From positions 11,674,001-11,738,000 of the forward strand of contig JAKSXM010000040.1 in NCBI GenBank assembly GCA_022575985.1: DNA of 64,000 nt, read 5' to 3'. The position numbers were made by a program, and so were the translations under genes. The DNA comes from Anagrus nilaparvatae (lineage: Eukaryota > Arthropoda > Insecta > Hymenoptera > Mymaridae). Under the pieces are notes generated by a model. It had not been told where the DNA came from, did no database searches, and was given only the letters and a program-made list of their open reading frames with translations. Positions 1 to 12,051 of the stretch are shown piece after piece; within the stretch, counting starts at the first letter, position 1; the number at the start of each line of letters is the position of its first letter.

Positions 1-1
1 A

Positions 2-586
2 AACAGCTTATTAACTATTAGAGATGATTGCATTGCTAAAAATGAAAAAACCACTTTAGTACCCACTAAACACATAAATATTACCACAATTGAAATTCCC
101 CATATAGAAAAAATCTACATCCCATCCATACCAAACGACGTTCTCCCACTAGTAAACTTACACCTTATTGACACCAAACCTTTCCATAAACATGGATTAG
201 AGCTAAACGAAATCATTGAAAAAGAAAAACAATTAAGACAAGAACGACGTTATACAGACTGGTACCATACTGGAACAAACATACTTAACTATGTTGGATA
301 TGCTTGTATAGCTACTGTAATATTGTTTCTTTTATTTAAGATTGGTATACTAAATGCTATATATACATTTTGCATAAGTATGTTGCGTAAATTATGGAAC
401 AACCTTTGCTTTGAAAGGTGTAGAATCAATAACTATAATTGTACAAATATTAATGTTAACAATTCGCAGAATCACATACCTCTGCAAGTGAATTATTTGC
501 AGTTACCGCAGGAAAGAGACTTAAATCAAGCGGTCGTTCCTAGAGTAACAAAAAATAGAATACGGAATACGGATACTAGTTATTAA
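2..586 (+). CDS. env: Errantivirus-type envelope protein, C-terminal part (5' end outside window)
   Basis: The frame is open from the window edge to a TAA at 584-586, about 194 residues. A polar, Lys/Glu-rich ectodomain stretch comes first, then one strongly hydrophobic membrane segment near residues 97-125 (contains CIATVILFLLFKIG), then a basic, Cys-containing and Asn-rich tail. This is the layout of the C-terminal half of the Env proteins of insect errantiviruses (Ty3/gypsy elements with env). The call is supported by the LTR that begins 90 bp after the stop. The receptor-binding and fusion parts lie outside the window. No internal stop was seen, so this end is fairly young or conserved. 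The family is assigned from architecture and position, not from a close match I can name. A different single-pass membrane protein is the alternative. Confidence 0.6.
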   Translation, partial: NSLLTIRDDCIAKNEKTTLVPTKHINITTIEIPHIEKIYIPSIPNDVLPLVNLHLIDTKPFHKHGLELNEIIEKEKQLRQERRYTDWYHTGTNILNYVGYACIATVILFLLFKIGILNAIYTFCISMLRKLWNNLCFERCRINNYNCTNINVNNSQNHIPLQVNYLQLPQERDLNQAVVPRVTKNRIRNTDTSY

Positions 587-676
587 GATACATTGTAATA
601 CCAATTATTAATATGATAAGTTAAATAATTGTACAGGTTAAATTTTACAGGAGTAAAACTTCCTTAAGCGCAGGAA

Positions 677-974
677 TGTAACGGGAAGTATAAAATTTAC
701 TTATAATATTGTAATATCGAGACTATCTTCTTATCTATTTATATTAAACATACGATTCCCATGAACTAGTCATGTGAATCATATATATATATATATATAT
801 ATATAACTAGATAAGAATAGATTACTAACTAATGTATACGTATGGTTATTCTTAATATTGTAACCTTAGAGGTAACATCACTAAAACTTAGCTACGGCAA
901 GTTTTAGATACTTTAATAAAGTGTTCTATTTGATTCTACATAATTATTCATTTATTCAAATAAACCCCGTCACA
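677..974 (+). repeat. 3' LTR of the env-bearing Ty3/gypsy element
   Basis: It begins TGTAACGGG and ends CCCGTCACA, imperfect inverted termini typical of insect gypsy-group LTRs, 298 bp long. The 90 bp between the env stop and the LTR holds only a weak purine stretch (GCAGGAA) as polypurine tract. Inside are a (TA)n run at about 781-804 and AATAAA-type signals near 915 and 959. The 5' LTR lies outside the window, so the target duplication cannot be checked. The LTR ends exactly where minus-strand Copia gag sequence starts, so this element inserted into a Copia element. Confidence 0.7.
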
Positions 975-1701
975 CTCTTCTAAAATTTTTATTTACATTA
1001 AATCTGAAGCGTCCATTATAATTATTATTATTTCTATAACTGTTATTATTATTATGATTATTATTGTTTTTATTATTATTTGAATTTTGCTGTGATTCGG
1101 CACTTAAAACTTTAGAACTTGTATCTTTACTTTTTTTATTTAATTTAATTTTATGATCAAGTAGTCTTGTTTTTACATAATTTAAAGATATTTTATTTTC
1201 TGATAATGTTTCTATCGCAGTAACAACTCCGTCATATGCACTAGATAAAGATACTAATAAATAAGCACATTGTTCCGTTTAACAAAATTTTACGCCTGTA
1301 GCGGCTAACTCTTGAACTAAATTTTCAAAACGCGCGAAATGTCCCGTTAACGACGAATCACTTTCAAGTTTTAACAAGCATAAAATTCTTCTAACTGAAA
1401 TTTGAGTAGCGATAATTTTTCTTTCATATACGTCATCTAATTTCTTAAAAATATTTTTCGCAGTTTCATCATCCTTACCTTTTGCAAATCTTAAAAAGGA
1501 ATCGGTTAAATATTCAATTATAACACCTTTGGCAGTCTCATTTTTTTCATTCCACGAAGCGTCTCTTTCTTTCGGTATTGCATCACCTATTACACTTAAA
1601 ATTTTTAATTCTTTTAATAATGCTCTAACACGAAATTTCCACGCACTATATCCGGTACCATCAAAAAGATTTATATTTCTTTTTAATTTTAAACTATCCA
1701 T
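975..1701 (-). pseudogene. gag: Copia-type retrotransposon gag, with in-frame stop and truncated 3' end
   Basis: On the minus strand the start codon at 1699-1701 opens a Ty1/copia Gag: the N-terminal motif LFDGTGYSAWKFRVRALL, then the helical UBN2-type region (AKNIFKKLDDVYERK, LLKLESDSSLTGHFARFENLVQEL split over several helices). A TAA at 1279-1281 interrupts it, but the same frame continues as [20 protein letters not shown] and on into an Asn-rich tail coded by an ATT/AAT microsatellite (about 1015-1085). The CCHC zinc knuckle expected next is missing because the env-bearing element's LTR begins at that point. Gag would form the cytoplasmic virus-like particle. This copy cannot make a full protein without readthrough. 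Confidence 0.85.
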
Positions 1702-1922
1702 TTTTATTTTTTAATTAAATTAAAATTTTAATTTTAATATTTATTATTTAAACGAATCACAATTAAATGTTTTTTAGATTTTTATTACATCGCATTGCAC
1801 CTGCACACCGTTTTTAATAAAAAAATATGGCGACCGGATTTGACGCGTTATTAAATTTTTTATTAAGTTCACTTTGATTCTAAACTATTATTTTTTAATA
1901 ATTAAAATTATTTACTAAGCGA

Positions 1923-1938
1923 CCTGGCACCCATAACC
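1923..1938 (-). other. Copia primer-binding site (internal tRNA-iMet type)
   Basis: The minus strand reads GGTTATGGGTGCCAGG directly after the LTR end CCTACA. Drosophila copia primes with a half-molecule of initiator tRNA-Met and its site reads GGTTATGGGCCCAG. The match here is close, with a short CC to TGC difference in the middle. The position between LTR and gag fits a minus-strand Copia element. Confidence 0.75.
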
Positions 1939-2103
1939 TGTAGGAATCAAAGTTAATTAAATAAATAAACTAATATCGTTCTTTACTATAACTTCAACTT
2001 TATTTATATGAGCAGAGAACGATATGCAACGACTGACATTGCAAGACTAACAGACTAAACGGCGCGTACCTTTACATTATAAGATGCCGCCATCTATCTA
2101 TAT
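1939..2103 (-). repeat. Copia 5' LTR, 3' part (interrupted by the 2.1-6.9 kb palindrome)
   Basis: On the minus strand this piece contains TTATAATG (TATA-like), an AATAAA near the end, and terminates in TACA next to the primer-binding site. Its 5' part is not contiguous, because the large palindrome starts at about 2104. The sequence after the palindrome (6858-6935) would supply an LTR start reading TGTAAACAT on the minus strand. Inference: the LTR is split by the palindrome. The primer-site end is secure and the other end is not. Confidence 0.5.
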
Positions 2104-5100
2104 TAAATATATTAATACTTATATGATAATTTGTGATAATATGATAATTTGTCAAAATTTGATTTTCTATTTTTTGACATATAAGCACGTTTTGGGACCC
2201 CAGGAAGCTAAAAAACCGGGTTTTAAAAAAAGTCTGTATGTGTGTGTGTGTGTACGTACGTATGTAATTGGTGATATTTCACAAACATTATGGAATTAAG
2301 ACCTAATTTTTTTTTCAAAAATTTTTTCACCAAAAAAGCTCGAAGTACTTTTTTTTTTTTTAATTTGGATGTAAAACCTCAATTATTTCCACGAAAGTAC
2401 TTATATTTGAAAGTTTGGTTTTTACATGATATTTTGAATCGGATACTTAATTTTCTAAAAATTTTTTTCACAAAAAAATACAAAAAAAATCAATTTTTTT
2501 TTTCTTTTTGGACGAAGTACCTAATTTATTTCCATCGAAGTACTAGTTTTAAGAACCTCGTTTATAGTAATTTTTTGGATCTGATAATTAGTTGTTTCAA
2601 AATTTTTTTCTCAAGATTAAAAAAAAAGAAAAATATCGAATTAAGACCTAACATTTTTTTATTAAAGAAATCTCAAAGCCCCTTTTTTTTTTTAATTTTG
2701 ATGTACTACCTCATTTATTTCCGTGAAAATACTTACACTTGAAAGTATGGTTTTTACTTGATATCTCCAATTTGATACTTAATTTTTTGAAAACTTTTTT
2801 CCTAAAATTTTTTTCACAAAAAAATACAAAAAATACGAAACTTTTTTTCTTTTTTGACGTAGTACCTAATTTATTATGAAAATTTATTTCCATGGAAGTA
2901 CTAGTTTTAAGAACCTCGTTTACAGTAATTTTTTGGATCTGATACTGAATTTTTTCAAAATTTTTTTCTCAAAATTAAATAAAAAGAAAAATAAAAAAAA
3001 TTGCAATATTTATTTTTTTTTTTTTTGGTGTAATACCTCATTTAATTCTATGAAAGTACTAATATTTTAAAATATTTTAACCAGTGATATTTCAAAACAA
3101 TTAACGAATGAATACCTAAGTTTTTTTTGCAAAAATTTGTTTATTAAAAAAATCTCAAAATACTTTTTTTTTTTTAATTTGAATGTAATACCTCATTCAT
3201 TTCCATGAAATTACTTATATTTGAAATTACGATTTTTACTCGATATCTTGAATCTGATAAGATAAAATCTTCGTCACAAAAAAATATATAAAACACCAAA
3301 TTTATTTTTCATTTTGGACATATCTAATTTATTTTAATGAGAGTACAAGTTTTAGAAATTTAGTTTATAGTAATTTTTTGTATTCGATCACATTTTTTTT
3401 TTTATTTTGATATAAATTATAACACACAAGAAAGAGTGATGGAAATCTTGCCTGTTATTGACTTCCTTGGATTATTTTGCTCGTTGCTATGTTTATTTAT
3501 GTATGCAGCTTAATGAAATTATAAACAATAATAAACAGCCTAAAAATATTAAATGGTTATGTTTGCATTTTAAAATTAAGATTTAAAATTGGCATTTTTT
3601 AAAGAATCAAACAATTTATAGAATTAAATAATTTATTATTTTGTGATTAATAGAAGGGTAATTCCATGGATAAATAGCACAAAATGGAACGCGAGGTCTC
3701 AGAATTAAAAAATTTTATTTTTATTCGAAAAAACTACTTAAAATTAGATGATTCACCAAATCTGAAGGTTTTTTATAGATTTTTAAGAGAGTTATGCTGT
3801 TCTAAAGTTTTTTGGTAAAATTGCTCTCCTCAGCCACCATGTTTGAAAGTTCCGTAAAAAAACTCCGGAAAACGTTAAAAAAAAAAAAAGGTTTTCGATG
3901 TATAATTTGATGAGGAATTCGAATTTTCGGTCAGATTTTCCCCATTCTGTGCCCATTCGCGGAAAAATTCAAATTTCTGACCTAAATTTGACAACTTTAA
4001 ATGAAAATAGCCGAAAGGCTTCCCAATGAAAAAAAAATTTTTTCTTCTGAATTTTTTCGAAAAGTTCATATATATCATAAAAAAAATTTTCCTGAGGATA
4101 ATTTTTGATATAAGAGAGTTATACTGATTTTAGTAAATTTTTCAATTTTCTCATTTTCGACTTGTTAGTTATTTTGCTAATTTCCCGCTTAGTCACGTGA
4201 CCAAATGAAAATCTGACAAAAAAATTGAATTCTGCAGGAAATTTTACAAGGGTATAGTAATTTTGGTAGCCTTAGAATGATACATCTCAATTTGACAAAA
4301 TAAATAAAATTGATTTTAAAAATATAGAAAAAATGAAAATCGAAAAATGTGATTTTATTGATTTTTGTGTACTTTTTTAATCATTTATAGACATTTCGAT
4401 GAAAAATAAACTCTAAACTTTTAAAAAAACTTATTTTTCATTATTAGTAAAACTAATTTTTGTTTTCCCAAAAGAAGTACTTTTATTTTTAGATTTTTCA
4501 TGATTTTTAGACTAAAAATGTAAAAAAATCAAGAAAATCCCATTTTAAAAATATTCATTTTTATTAAATTTTTATAATTAATTTTAATTCTTTTGTCAAA
4601 TTGAGATGTATCATTCTAAAGCTACCAAAAGTACTATACCCTTGTAAAATATCCTGCAGAATTCAATTTTTTTGTCAGATTTTCATTTGGTCACGTGACT
4701 AAGTGGGAAATTAGAAAAATAACTAACAAGTCGAAAATGAGAAAATTGAAAAATTCACTAAAATCAGCATTACTCTCTTATATCAAAAATTACCCTCAGG
4801 AAAATTTTTTCTTTGATATATATGAACTTTTCGAAAAATTTCAGAAGAAAAAATTTTTTTTTCAGTGGGAAGCCTTTCGGCAATTTTCATTTAAAGTTGT
4901 CAAATTTAGGGCAGAAATTTGAATTTTTCCGCGAATGGGCACAAAATGGGGAAAAATCTGACTGAAAATTCGAATTTCTCATCAAATTTTACATCGAAAA
5001 CCTTTTTTTTTTTATTTTTTAACGTTTTCCGGAGCTTTTTTACGGAACTTTCAAAAATGGTGGCTGAGGAGAGCAATTTTACCAAAAAACTTTAGAACAG

Positions 5101-6656
5101 CATAACTCTCTTAAAAATCTATAAAAAACCTTCAGATTTGGTGAATCATCTAATTTTAAGTAGTTTTTTCGAATAAAAATAAAATTTTTTAATTCTGAGA
5201 CCTCGCGTTCCATTTTGTGCTATTTATCCATGGAATTACCCTTCTATTAATCACAAAATAATAAATTATTTAATTCTATAAATTGTTTGATTTTTAAAAA
5301 AATGCCAATTTTAAATCTTAATTTTAAAATGCAAACATAACCATTTAATATTTTTAGGCTGTTTATTATTGTTTATAATTTTATTAAGCTGCATACATAA
5401 ATAAACATAACAACGAGCAAAATAATCCAAGGAAGTCAAAAACAGGCAAGATTTACATCACTCTTTCTTGTGTGTTATAATTTATATCAAAATAAAAAAA
5501 AAATTGTGATCGGATACAAAAAATTACTATAAACTAAATTTCTAAAACTTGTACTCTCATTAAAATAAATTAGATATGTCCAAAATGAAAAATAAATTTG
5601 GTGTTTTATATATTTTTTTGTGACGAAGATTTTATCTTATCAGATTCAAGATATCGAGTAAAAATCGTAATTTCAAATATAAGTAATTTCATGGAAATGA
5701 ATGAGGTATTACATTCAAATTAAAAAAAAAAAAGTATTTTGAGATTTTTTTAATAAACAAATTTTTGCAAAAAAAACTTAGGTATTCATTCGATAATTGT
5801 TTTGAAATATCACTTGTTAAAATATTTTAAAATATTAGTACTTTCATAGAATTAAATGAGGTATTACACAAAAAAAAAAAATAATAAATATTGCAATTTT
5901 TTTTATTTTTCTTTTTATTTAATTTTGAGAAAAAAATTTTGAAAAAATTCAGTATCAGATCCAAAAAATTACTGTAAACGAGGTTCTTAAAACTAGTACT
6001 TCCATGGAAATAAATTTTCATAATAAATTAGGTACTACGTCAAAAAAGAAAAAAAGTTTCGTATTTTTTGTATTTTTTTGTGAAAAAAATTTTAGGAAAA
6101 AAGTTTTCAAAAAATTAAGTATCAAATTGGAGATATCAAGTAAAAACCATACTTTCAAGTGTAAGTACTTTCACGGAAATAAATGAGGTAGTACATCAAA
6201 ATTAAAAAAAAAAAGGGGGGTTTGAGATTTTTTTAATAAAAAAATGTTAGGTCTTAATTCGATATTTTTCTTTTTTTTTAATCTTGAGAAAAAAATGTTG
6301 AAAAAACTAAGTATCAGATCCAAAAAATTACTATAAACGAGGTTATTAAAACTATTAATTCGATGGAAATAAATTAGGTACTTCGTCCAAAAAGAAAAAA
6401 AAAATTGATATTTTTTGTATTTTTTTGTGAAAAAAATTTTAGAAAAAAAATTTTTAGAAAATTAAGTATCCGATTCAAAATATCATGTAAAAACCAAACT
6501 TTCAAATATAAGTACTTTCGTGGAAATAAATGAGGTGTTACATCCAAATTAAAAAAAAAAAAAAGTACCTCGAGCTTTTTTGGGGAAAAAATTTTTGAAA
6601 AAAAAATTAGGTCTTAATTCCATAATGTTTGTGAAATATCACCGATTACAAACGTA

Positions 6657-6719
<63 letters not shown>

Positions 6720-6857
6720 ACATACAGACTTTTTTTAAAACCCGGTTTTTTAGCTTCCTGGGGTCCCAAAACGTGCTTATATGTCAAAAAATAGAATATC
6801 AAATTTTGACAAATTATCATATTATCACAAATTATCATATAAGTATTAATATATTTA
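2104..6857. mobile_element. Giant foldback element: 2.2-kb inverted arms around a loop of about 300 bp
   Basis: The left arm reads inward from ATATTAATACTTATATG and the right arm is its reverse complement ending CATATAAGTATTAATAT. Matches run almost without break through the whole arms. Examples are GGGACCCCAGGAAGC at about 2195 with its mate near 6760, and the block around 4275-4296 with its mate at 4595-4616. The loop is about 4297-4594. Both arms are full of poly-A and poly-T runs and give many spurious open frames, but no transposase was found. Candidate TA duplications flank the palindrome, but the flanks are TA-rich so this is weak. Near the loop each arm carries the GTCACGTGAC module seen in other palindromes of the window. 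Confidence 0.9.
6659..6722. repeat. (CA)n microsatellite in the right arm of the palindrome
   Basis: There are about 25-30 CA units with a few CG interruptions. The matching place in the left arm (about 2237-2255) has only about eight TG units. The difference explains most of the shift of the symmetry axis between the outer and inner parts of this palindrome. Confidence 0.9.
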
Positions 6858-6935
6858 TATATTTATAAGTATTAATATATATATTAAAATATTCTGAATT
6901 TTATAAATAATTTCGCGCGAAATATTTTATGTTTA
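6858..6935 (-). repeat. Possible 5' part of the interrupted Copia LTR
   Basis: An AT-rich flank ending in ATGTTTACA, which on the minus strand would start an LTR with TGTAAACAT, paired with the TACA end at 1939. The assignment rests on position and TG..CA termini only. Confidence 0.25.
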
Positions 6936-8437
6936 CATACTCCCCTCTTTTACATGCGGAGCGACAAAGAAACAAGACCCCCAGCGAGTATTTTCATATA
7001 TGTCTGTCCTTTAGTGGAACGGCATGCATCCTCCTACATAAGAGCGCTTCTATATCTTTTCTTTTAATTCTATGCGTTTATCTTATTGGCGTGGTGCGTG
7101 GAAGTGGAAGGAGAATTGAATTCGATCGTACTACTCGCGGTGGCGAAAAAATCCGATTGCTAGGGCCGCTATGTATACACTTTCATATGAGATTTTGAAG
7201 TGAAAACTTCTATAGCAACGTTGCCGAAAAAAAAAATTTTATACTAGGCCTGATTTTGTAAAAAGCGTTACGGTCGAACGAACGGCGATATAACGGCGAT
7301 ATAACGGCCATGGTCTATATTATATCAATATCATATACATGTTGACAGTTATAGATATATACATATAGAAAAAAAAAAGAGAAATCGGTAATTCAAATAA
7401 AAAAATCGGTAATTTAAAAACAAAAAAAAATGTGGTTCGTTTTAATTGAAATGCTGCGCAAAAAAGCACGTTTAATAATAAAATAGTAATAACAATTTTC
7501 GGACTTAATAACAGTTTTCACTTCTTTAGGGCGTCCCGCGACGCACTTTTTTTATTTTTAATATTTAATTTAATTAAACAAAACAAAATGCAAAAAATAA
7601 GTTATAAATGATTTAATATATTATTAACAAATATAAAAAACCAGCAATAACTGATTTTTTATTGTTTATAATTTCTAAAATTCGAAATTTCCATGCTTAG
7701 AGTACATAAAAATGAACAGGGTTTTGTATGTGTATGTACAAAGAAGTAGGAAACAAGGGGAATCTTCCTTGGTATATGTATTCTTTTTATGTCGACGTTA
7801 CCTTTTTAACATAAAAAAACTTGCTGTAAATAAAAAATTAAGCCCTTATTCTTATTATTGTATTTTAAAAATGTTTATTAAAAGGTTTTTGTCTTTTGGG
7901 TATACAAATTTTTGGTAAATTATTTTGCTAATATTATATAATGTATGAAATACAAAATTTTCCTATACTATTTGCATTAAACGCGGCCCTTAAAAAAATT
8001 TCAGGTACCACGTGATAAAAGACGCATCACGCCAATACCGCATGCCGTTGAGAGGGTGCCAAATGAAAAATATGAATTACGCGCACGACCAAATCAGCGC
8101 GTCCAAACACAAAACGAATAATTCGATGAGAAAAGTCACAAGAGTGGGGATCACGAGTTTAAGATAAAATGCAGATTTAAATTTTACTACTTGATGTATT
8201 TTTTTAGGTGAATTTATAATTTTCGATTTAGAGTATAGAAAAAAAAAATTGATTTCAAAAATAATTAAAAAATAAAAAATAATTTTTTACTTTGGGTATT
8301 CATTTTTTATTTCATTTTAATTAATTAAGCATTAAATAATAATTATGAAAAAATAACAGAAAAATAAGCAAACAATATTTAATTGTTTTTTTTTTTATTA
8401 TAATTTAAATTTTAATAAATGCTTTTCTGTTTCTTAC
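6936..8437. other. Intergenic sequence without recognised gene
   Basis: Mixed-composition DNA, with a moderately GC-rich patch at about 6955-7190 and AT-rich sequence after it. A doubled CGGCGATATAA motif occurs near 7283-7305. The short open frames show no recognisable protein. Confidence 0.5.
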
Positions 8438-9036
8438 GGCCGCTTTATTTCATTCAACATAACTTTGGGTATCAGATGCTGTTTTTTGACAAAAAACTGA
8501 CGCTATAACCGATCTTGGTGTCATCATGGATCAAACATTAAATTTTAATGATCACATAACATCAGTGGTTTGTAAGGCTAATAGATCCTGGGTATTTATC
8601 CAAAGACATTCTGGTAGTTTCAAGTTTAATCATCAGAATGTTATATTTTAGTTTTGTAAAATCAATAATTATGTATGCTTCCAACATATGGTGTCCGGAG
8701 TTTGAGTGCTCTATGCAATGGCTCGAGAGAGTGAACCATAGATCGGTCAGATATCTGGCATATAAGTTGGGAACCCCCATGGATAAGTATGACCACGATT
8801 ACACCAGTATGGCAAGAAAATTGGCTATACCAACCATTGAATCTTCAATGAAAGCCAGTGATGATATTTTTACTCATAAGATTATGAACGGGGAAATTAA
8901 TTCTCCCGCTCTATACAATTTATACCCTATTAACAATTCTGATAACTATCAATTAAGATATAAATTTCCATTTAGAAATTATACTGTTAAGTCTAAGTAC
9001 CTAGAGGGAAAGATCCAAAGATCCTTATACAATTAA
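8438..9036 (+). pseudogene. Non-LTR retrotransposon ORF2, C-terminal fragment (Jockey/CR1-like), 5' truncated
   Basis: The frame 8638-9036 encodes a typical C-terminal region of a LINE reverse transcriptase: FVKSIIMYASNIWCPEF, then WLERVNHRSVRYLAYKLG, and near the end LRYKFPFRNYTVKSKYLEG before a stop after QRSLYN. The upstream sequence encodes the conserved ITDLGVIMDQTLNFNDHIT block in another frame (from about 8504). So at least one frameshift near 8640, and probably one near 8500, have broken the ORF. The 5' boundary near 8438 is approximate. The rest of ORF2 (endonuclease, RT catalytic core) is absent, as expected of a 5'-truncated LINE insertion. No clean poly-A tail is visible and the 3' end is not defined. 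Confidence 0.8.
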
Positions 9037-12000
9037 TATTACTCTTACAAAAAAATTCCAAGAATTTTAAAATCTAATTCGAAAACCATCACAGTTGCAC
9101 TTCACATCAAAAAGACTATGCATGAATATGGTTAATTTTTTACCTTTTTCTTTTACCTTTTACATAACCATATAGCATTGTCTATTATTCTTTCAATGAA
9201 AAAGAGAATGCATTCTAGCATTGTCTTTTTTCTTACACTAGAAACAACTGCGCTTCGCGCAGAGAATGACTGCCTTTTATGCATTATCAAACAATTATTT
9301 ATTAAAAATATTTTAAATTATTTAATTGAAAACAGATAAAATATTGTAAATGATAAATTCTAATTTAATAAATGACCCTAATTTTTTGCGGTGACATTTA
9401 ATTATTATGTTCAATAATTTCATTTACTTAGTAAAAAGTATAAAAGTAACTAATTTTTGTCCAAAAAATAAGTTATAATTATTTGAAATTGGATTCTTTT
9501 GAATGAACTTTTGCACAAAAAAAACAAATTTAATCGTTTAAACTAAAAATTAGTATGGAAACTTATCATTAGTTGTACTTTTGAGAAAAAATAGTTTGGA
9601 CCCATTTCTGAGACCCTTCATTTCAACTTGGGCCCAATTGGCGTGGAATCCCTCATATAGTTGTTTTTGATTTATTTTTTTGTTATTTATATTTAAAAAC
9701 TTACAACTGGTTTGTGTTCTCACACAACCAACGATCATGAAACATGTTTTCTTACAAGAGTCTTAACGTATACTCCCTAATTATTATAAGTCCAAAAATC
9801 GTAACAAAAATTACAATAAATCCCGAAATGTAAATTAGCCTTAGTCCATAAACCTAAAGTATTCTAAGGCCTTGTTCTTATCAGAGCCTGATCAGGCCCT
9901 GACATCAAATTATTCTAAGCCCCTAAATCGAAAATATTCTAAGTCCATTTCACCCCTCTCTCTAAAAACATCAATATTTCGACCCCTCCTGCCAAGCCGG
10001 ACTTTTTCAAATACTTCATCCAATGAACATGTTCCATGCTAATAAATTGTAGTGATAAAAGTGTATAAGAGTAGTTAAACGAAATTAGTATATTCAGAAA
10101 AAATAGCTTTCTCCAGTAAATAAAATTTACTTGATCAGTAAAAGAGCTACTTCACAGTGATCAGAGAAGTCTATTAAAGATAATTAATTTTTATTCTAAG
10201 AATTTTAATATTATCACAAAAAAATAGTCATTTTTACTCTTTGGTACTGATTATTAATTTTAGCTAGTTATATGTATCTTTAAAAAGCTACATTACTTGT
10301 TTTATCATTCATGAAACTGCCTTTCTGCTTTTACCCTACAGCTGTTTATGAACCACCAAATTTTAGTTTTAGTTCAAAAATCTATTTTTATTCATTTAGC
10401 TTTCATGAATCTCTTAAACAATCACCTATTATTTTCCATTGCCTAACATGCCTATTGCCCAATATTTTCGGTATAGAACACAGGGTTCAATTATTCGATG
10501 CTTGTTTCACACCGTCATGAAAAGTTAAATAGACCTATATTTTTTCACACGTTTAATAAATAGACATTTTTTGCTTTTTCAGAATTTCTATCCAACAAAA
10601 ATAATTTTTTCTGTACGGTACTGTTTTTTCTGCGCGGCCAAGGAAATCAAAATTTCTTGCTACTGACGCAGAAAAATTTTATACAGCCATAAATATTGTC
10701 CATAAATAAAGATCGACTCAAATCGCAGTTTACCAAGGTAATTTTCGTGCGATTAGGGCCATTCTTTACTTTTCTGGACACGAGCCGTAAATATACTATT
10801 ATCTATAAAAGATTTAATTTTACAATCGGAAATCTATTTAGGTCTTTTTTCTTTCCACAATTTATCTATATTTTTGTAGGTATAAACTATCTTATCAAAT
10901 TAGAGAGGTTGACCCCCATAAATTTTTGAATAAAAATTACTCTAACATGCTCAAGTAAAAATTATTTTAAACCGCGAAATAATTTACTGGTTCCTGGAAA
11001 GAGTAAACAAATTTTTATTCATGATTTTTTTGTGTTTAAGTGCAAAATTTTAGCCTTATAAAAAGTACGAAAGCTACCCTTTTTTTATTCCTAATTTTTT
11101 TTACTAAAGCTTTAGATTTCAAAAATTTTATTATAACTCGGTTTTTCGTATCCGATACCTGAAATTTTGAAAATTTTAGTCTTTTTTATAGACAAAAATC
11201 GCAAAGAATTATAAAAAAGCTAAGGCATTTTTATTTCAGGCACGATCACATTTATTGAGTATTTTCTCTTTAATAACCTTGATGGGATCTACATTCTCAT
11301 AAATAATTATTTAAATAAAAGTTTTTATCTGCATTAATAAAAATAATATAGGGTTTAGATTATTCTAATTTTTTTTTTCACCATAGCAAGATCGTTTGCT
11401 AAAGATTCTTATATAATAATTTACTAAAGTATGCTGAAAAAATATAAAATTTAAGTTTCTAAATTTGATTAAAATATCTGAATCTTCAAATATATATTAA
11501 TCTTTCTTAATTCTGAAAGTTCAAAGTATCAATTCAAAGTATAATTTTAATTTCCCATATTCTAAAAAGAATATATTAACATTTTTTTAATTACCTAAAT
11601 CAAATTCTACCTGCGTGCCTTAATATATTAATTTTTATCTGAGAAAAGATAATAACAAATTTGTTAACAGCAATGTATGCTTATTGTAAGGTAATTAAAA
11701 GTCAATACTGCTGAAAAACAAGTATTAGTTTAAATTTGAGTACTTAATTTAATAGAAATTACTGTATCATCTTTTTAAAAATTTTGCATAAAAATAATAA
11801 TTAAAAATAATATAAATTTACAAATTTATATAAGATTATTTATTATTTTTATCCACGTTTTTAAAAAACTAGAAGTGTTTGCGCGCGCAAGCGCGCGCTA
11901 TTTTATATGTTTTTTTAATTCCAACTTTTAATAATTATTGTCAAATAATTAAATTTTAGAAAATATAATTGTTACTATAAAAATTATTATAAAAATTTTA

Positions 12001-12051
12001 TGGTCATCAAACTGATTCTTCCTCTTCTTGCTCACCATGCGCTTTATTTCT
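9037..12051. other. AT-rich intergenic sequence, no gene recognised
   Basis: This holds the LINE 3' flank, then AT-rich unique-looking DNA. A short motif ATTCTAAG(T/C)CC recurs between about 9850 and 9945. Several short frames exist (for example 10311-10520) but none has recognisable motifs or plausible splice context. Confidence 0.5.
11881..11898. repeat. GC hairpin GCGCGCGC-AA-GCGCGCGC
   Basis: A perfect 8-bp stem of alternating G and C with a 2-base loop, isolated in AT-rich DNA. Alternating GC of this kind can take cruciform or Z form. Confidence 0.8.

Noticed and set aside
2290..2742. 150-codon open frame, one of the longest in the window
   Set aside because: It lies in the left arm of a palindrome, is made of poly-T-derived Phe, Lys and Asn codons, and has shadow frames at the mirrored place. 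It is not a gene.
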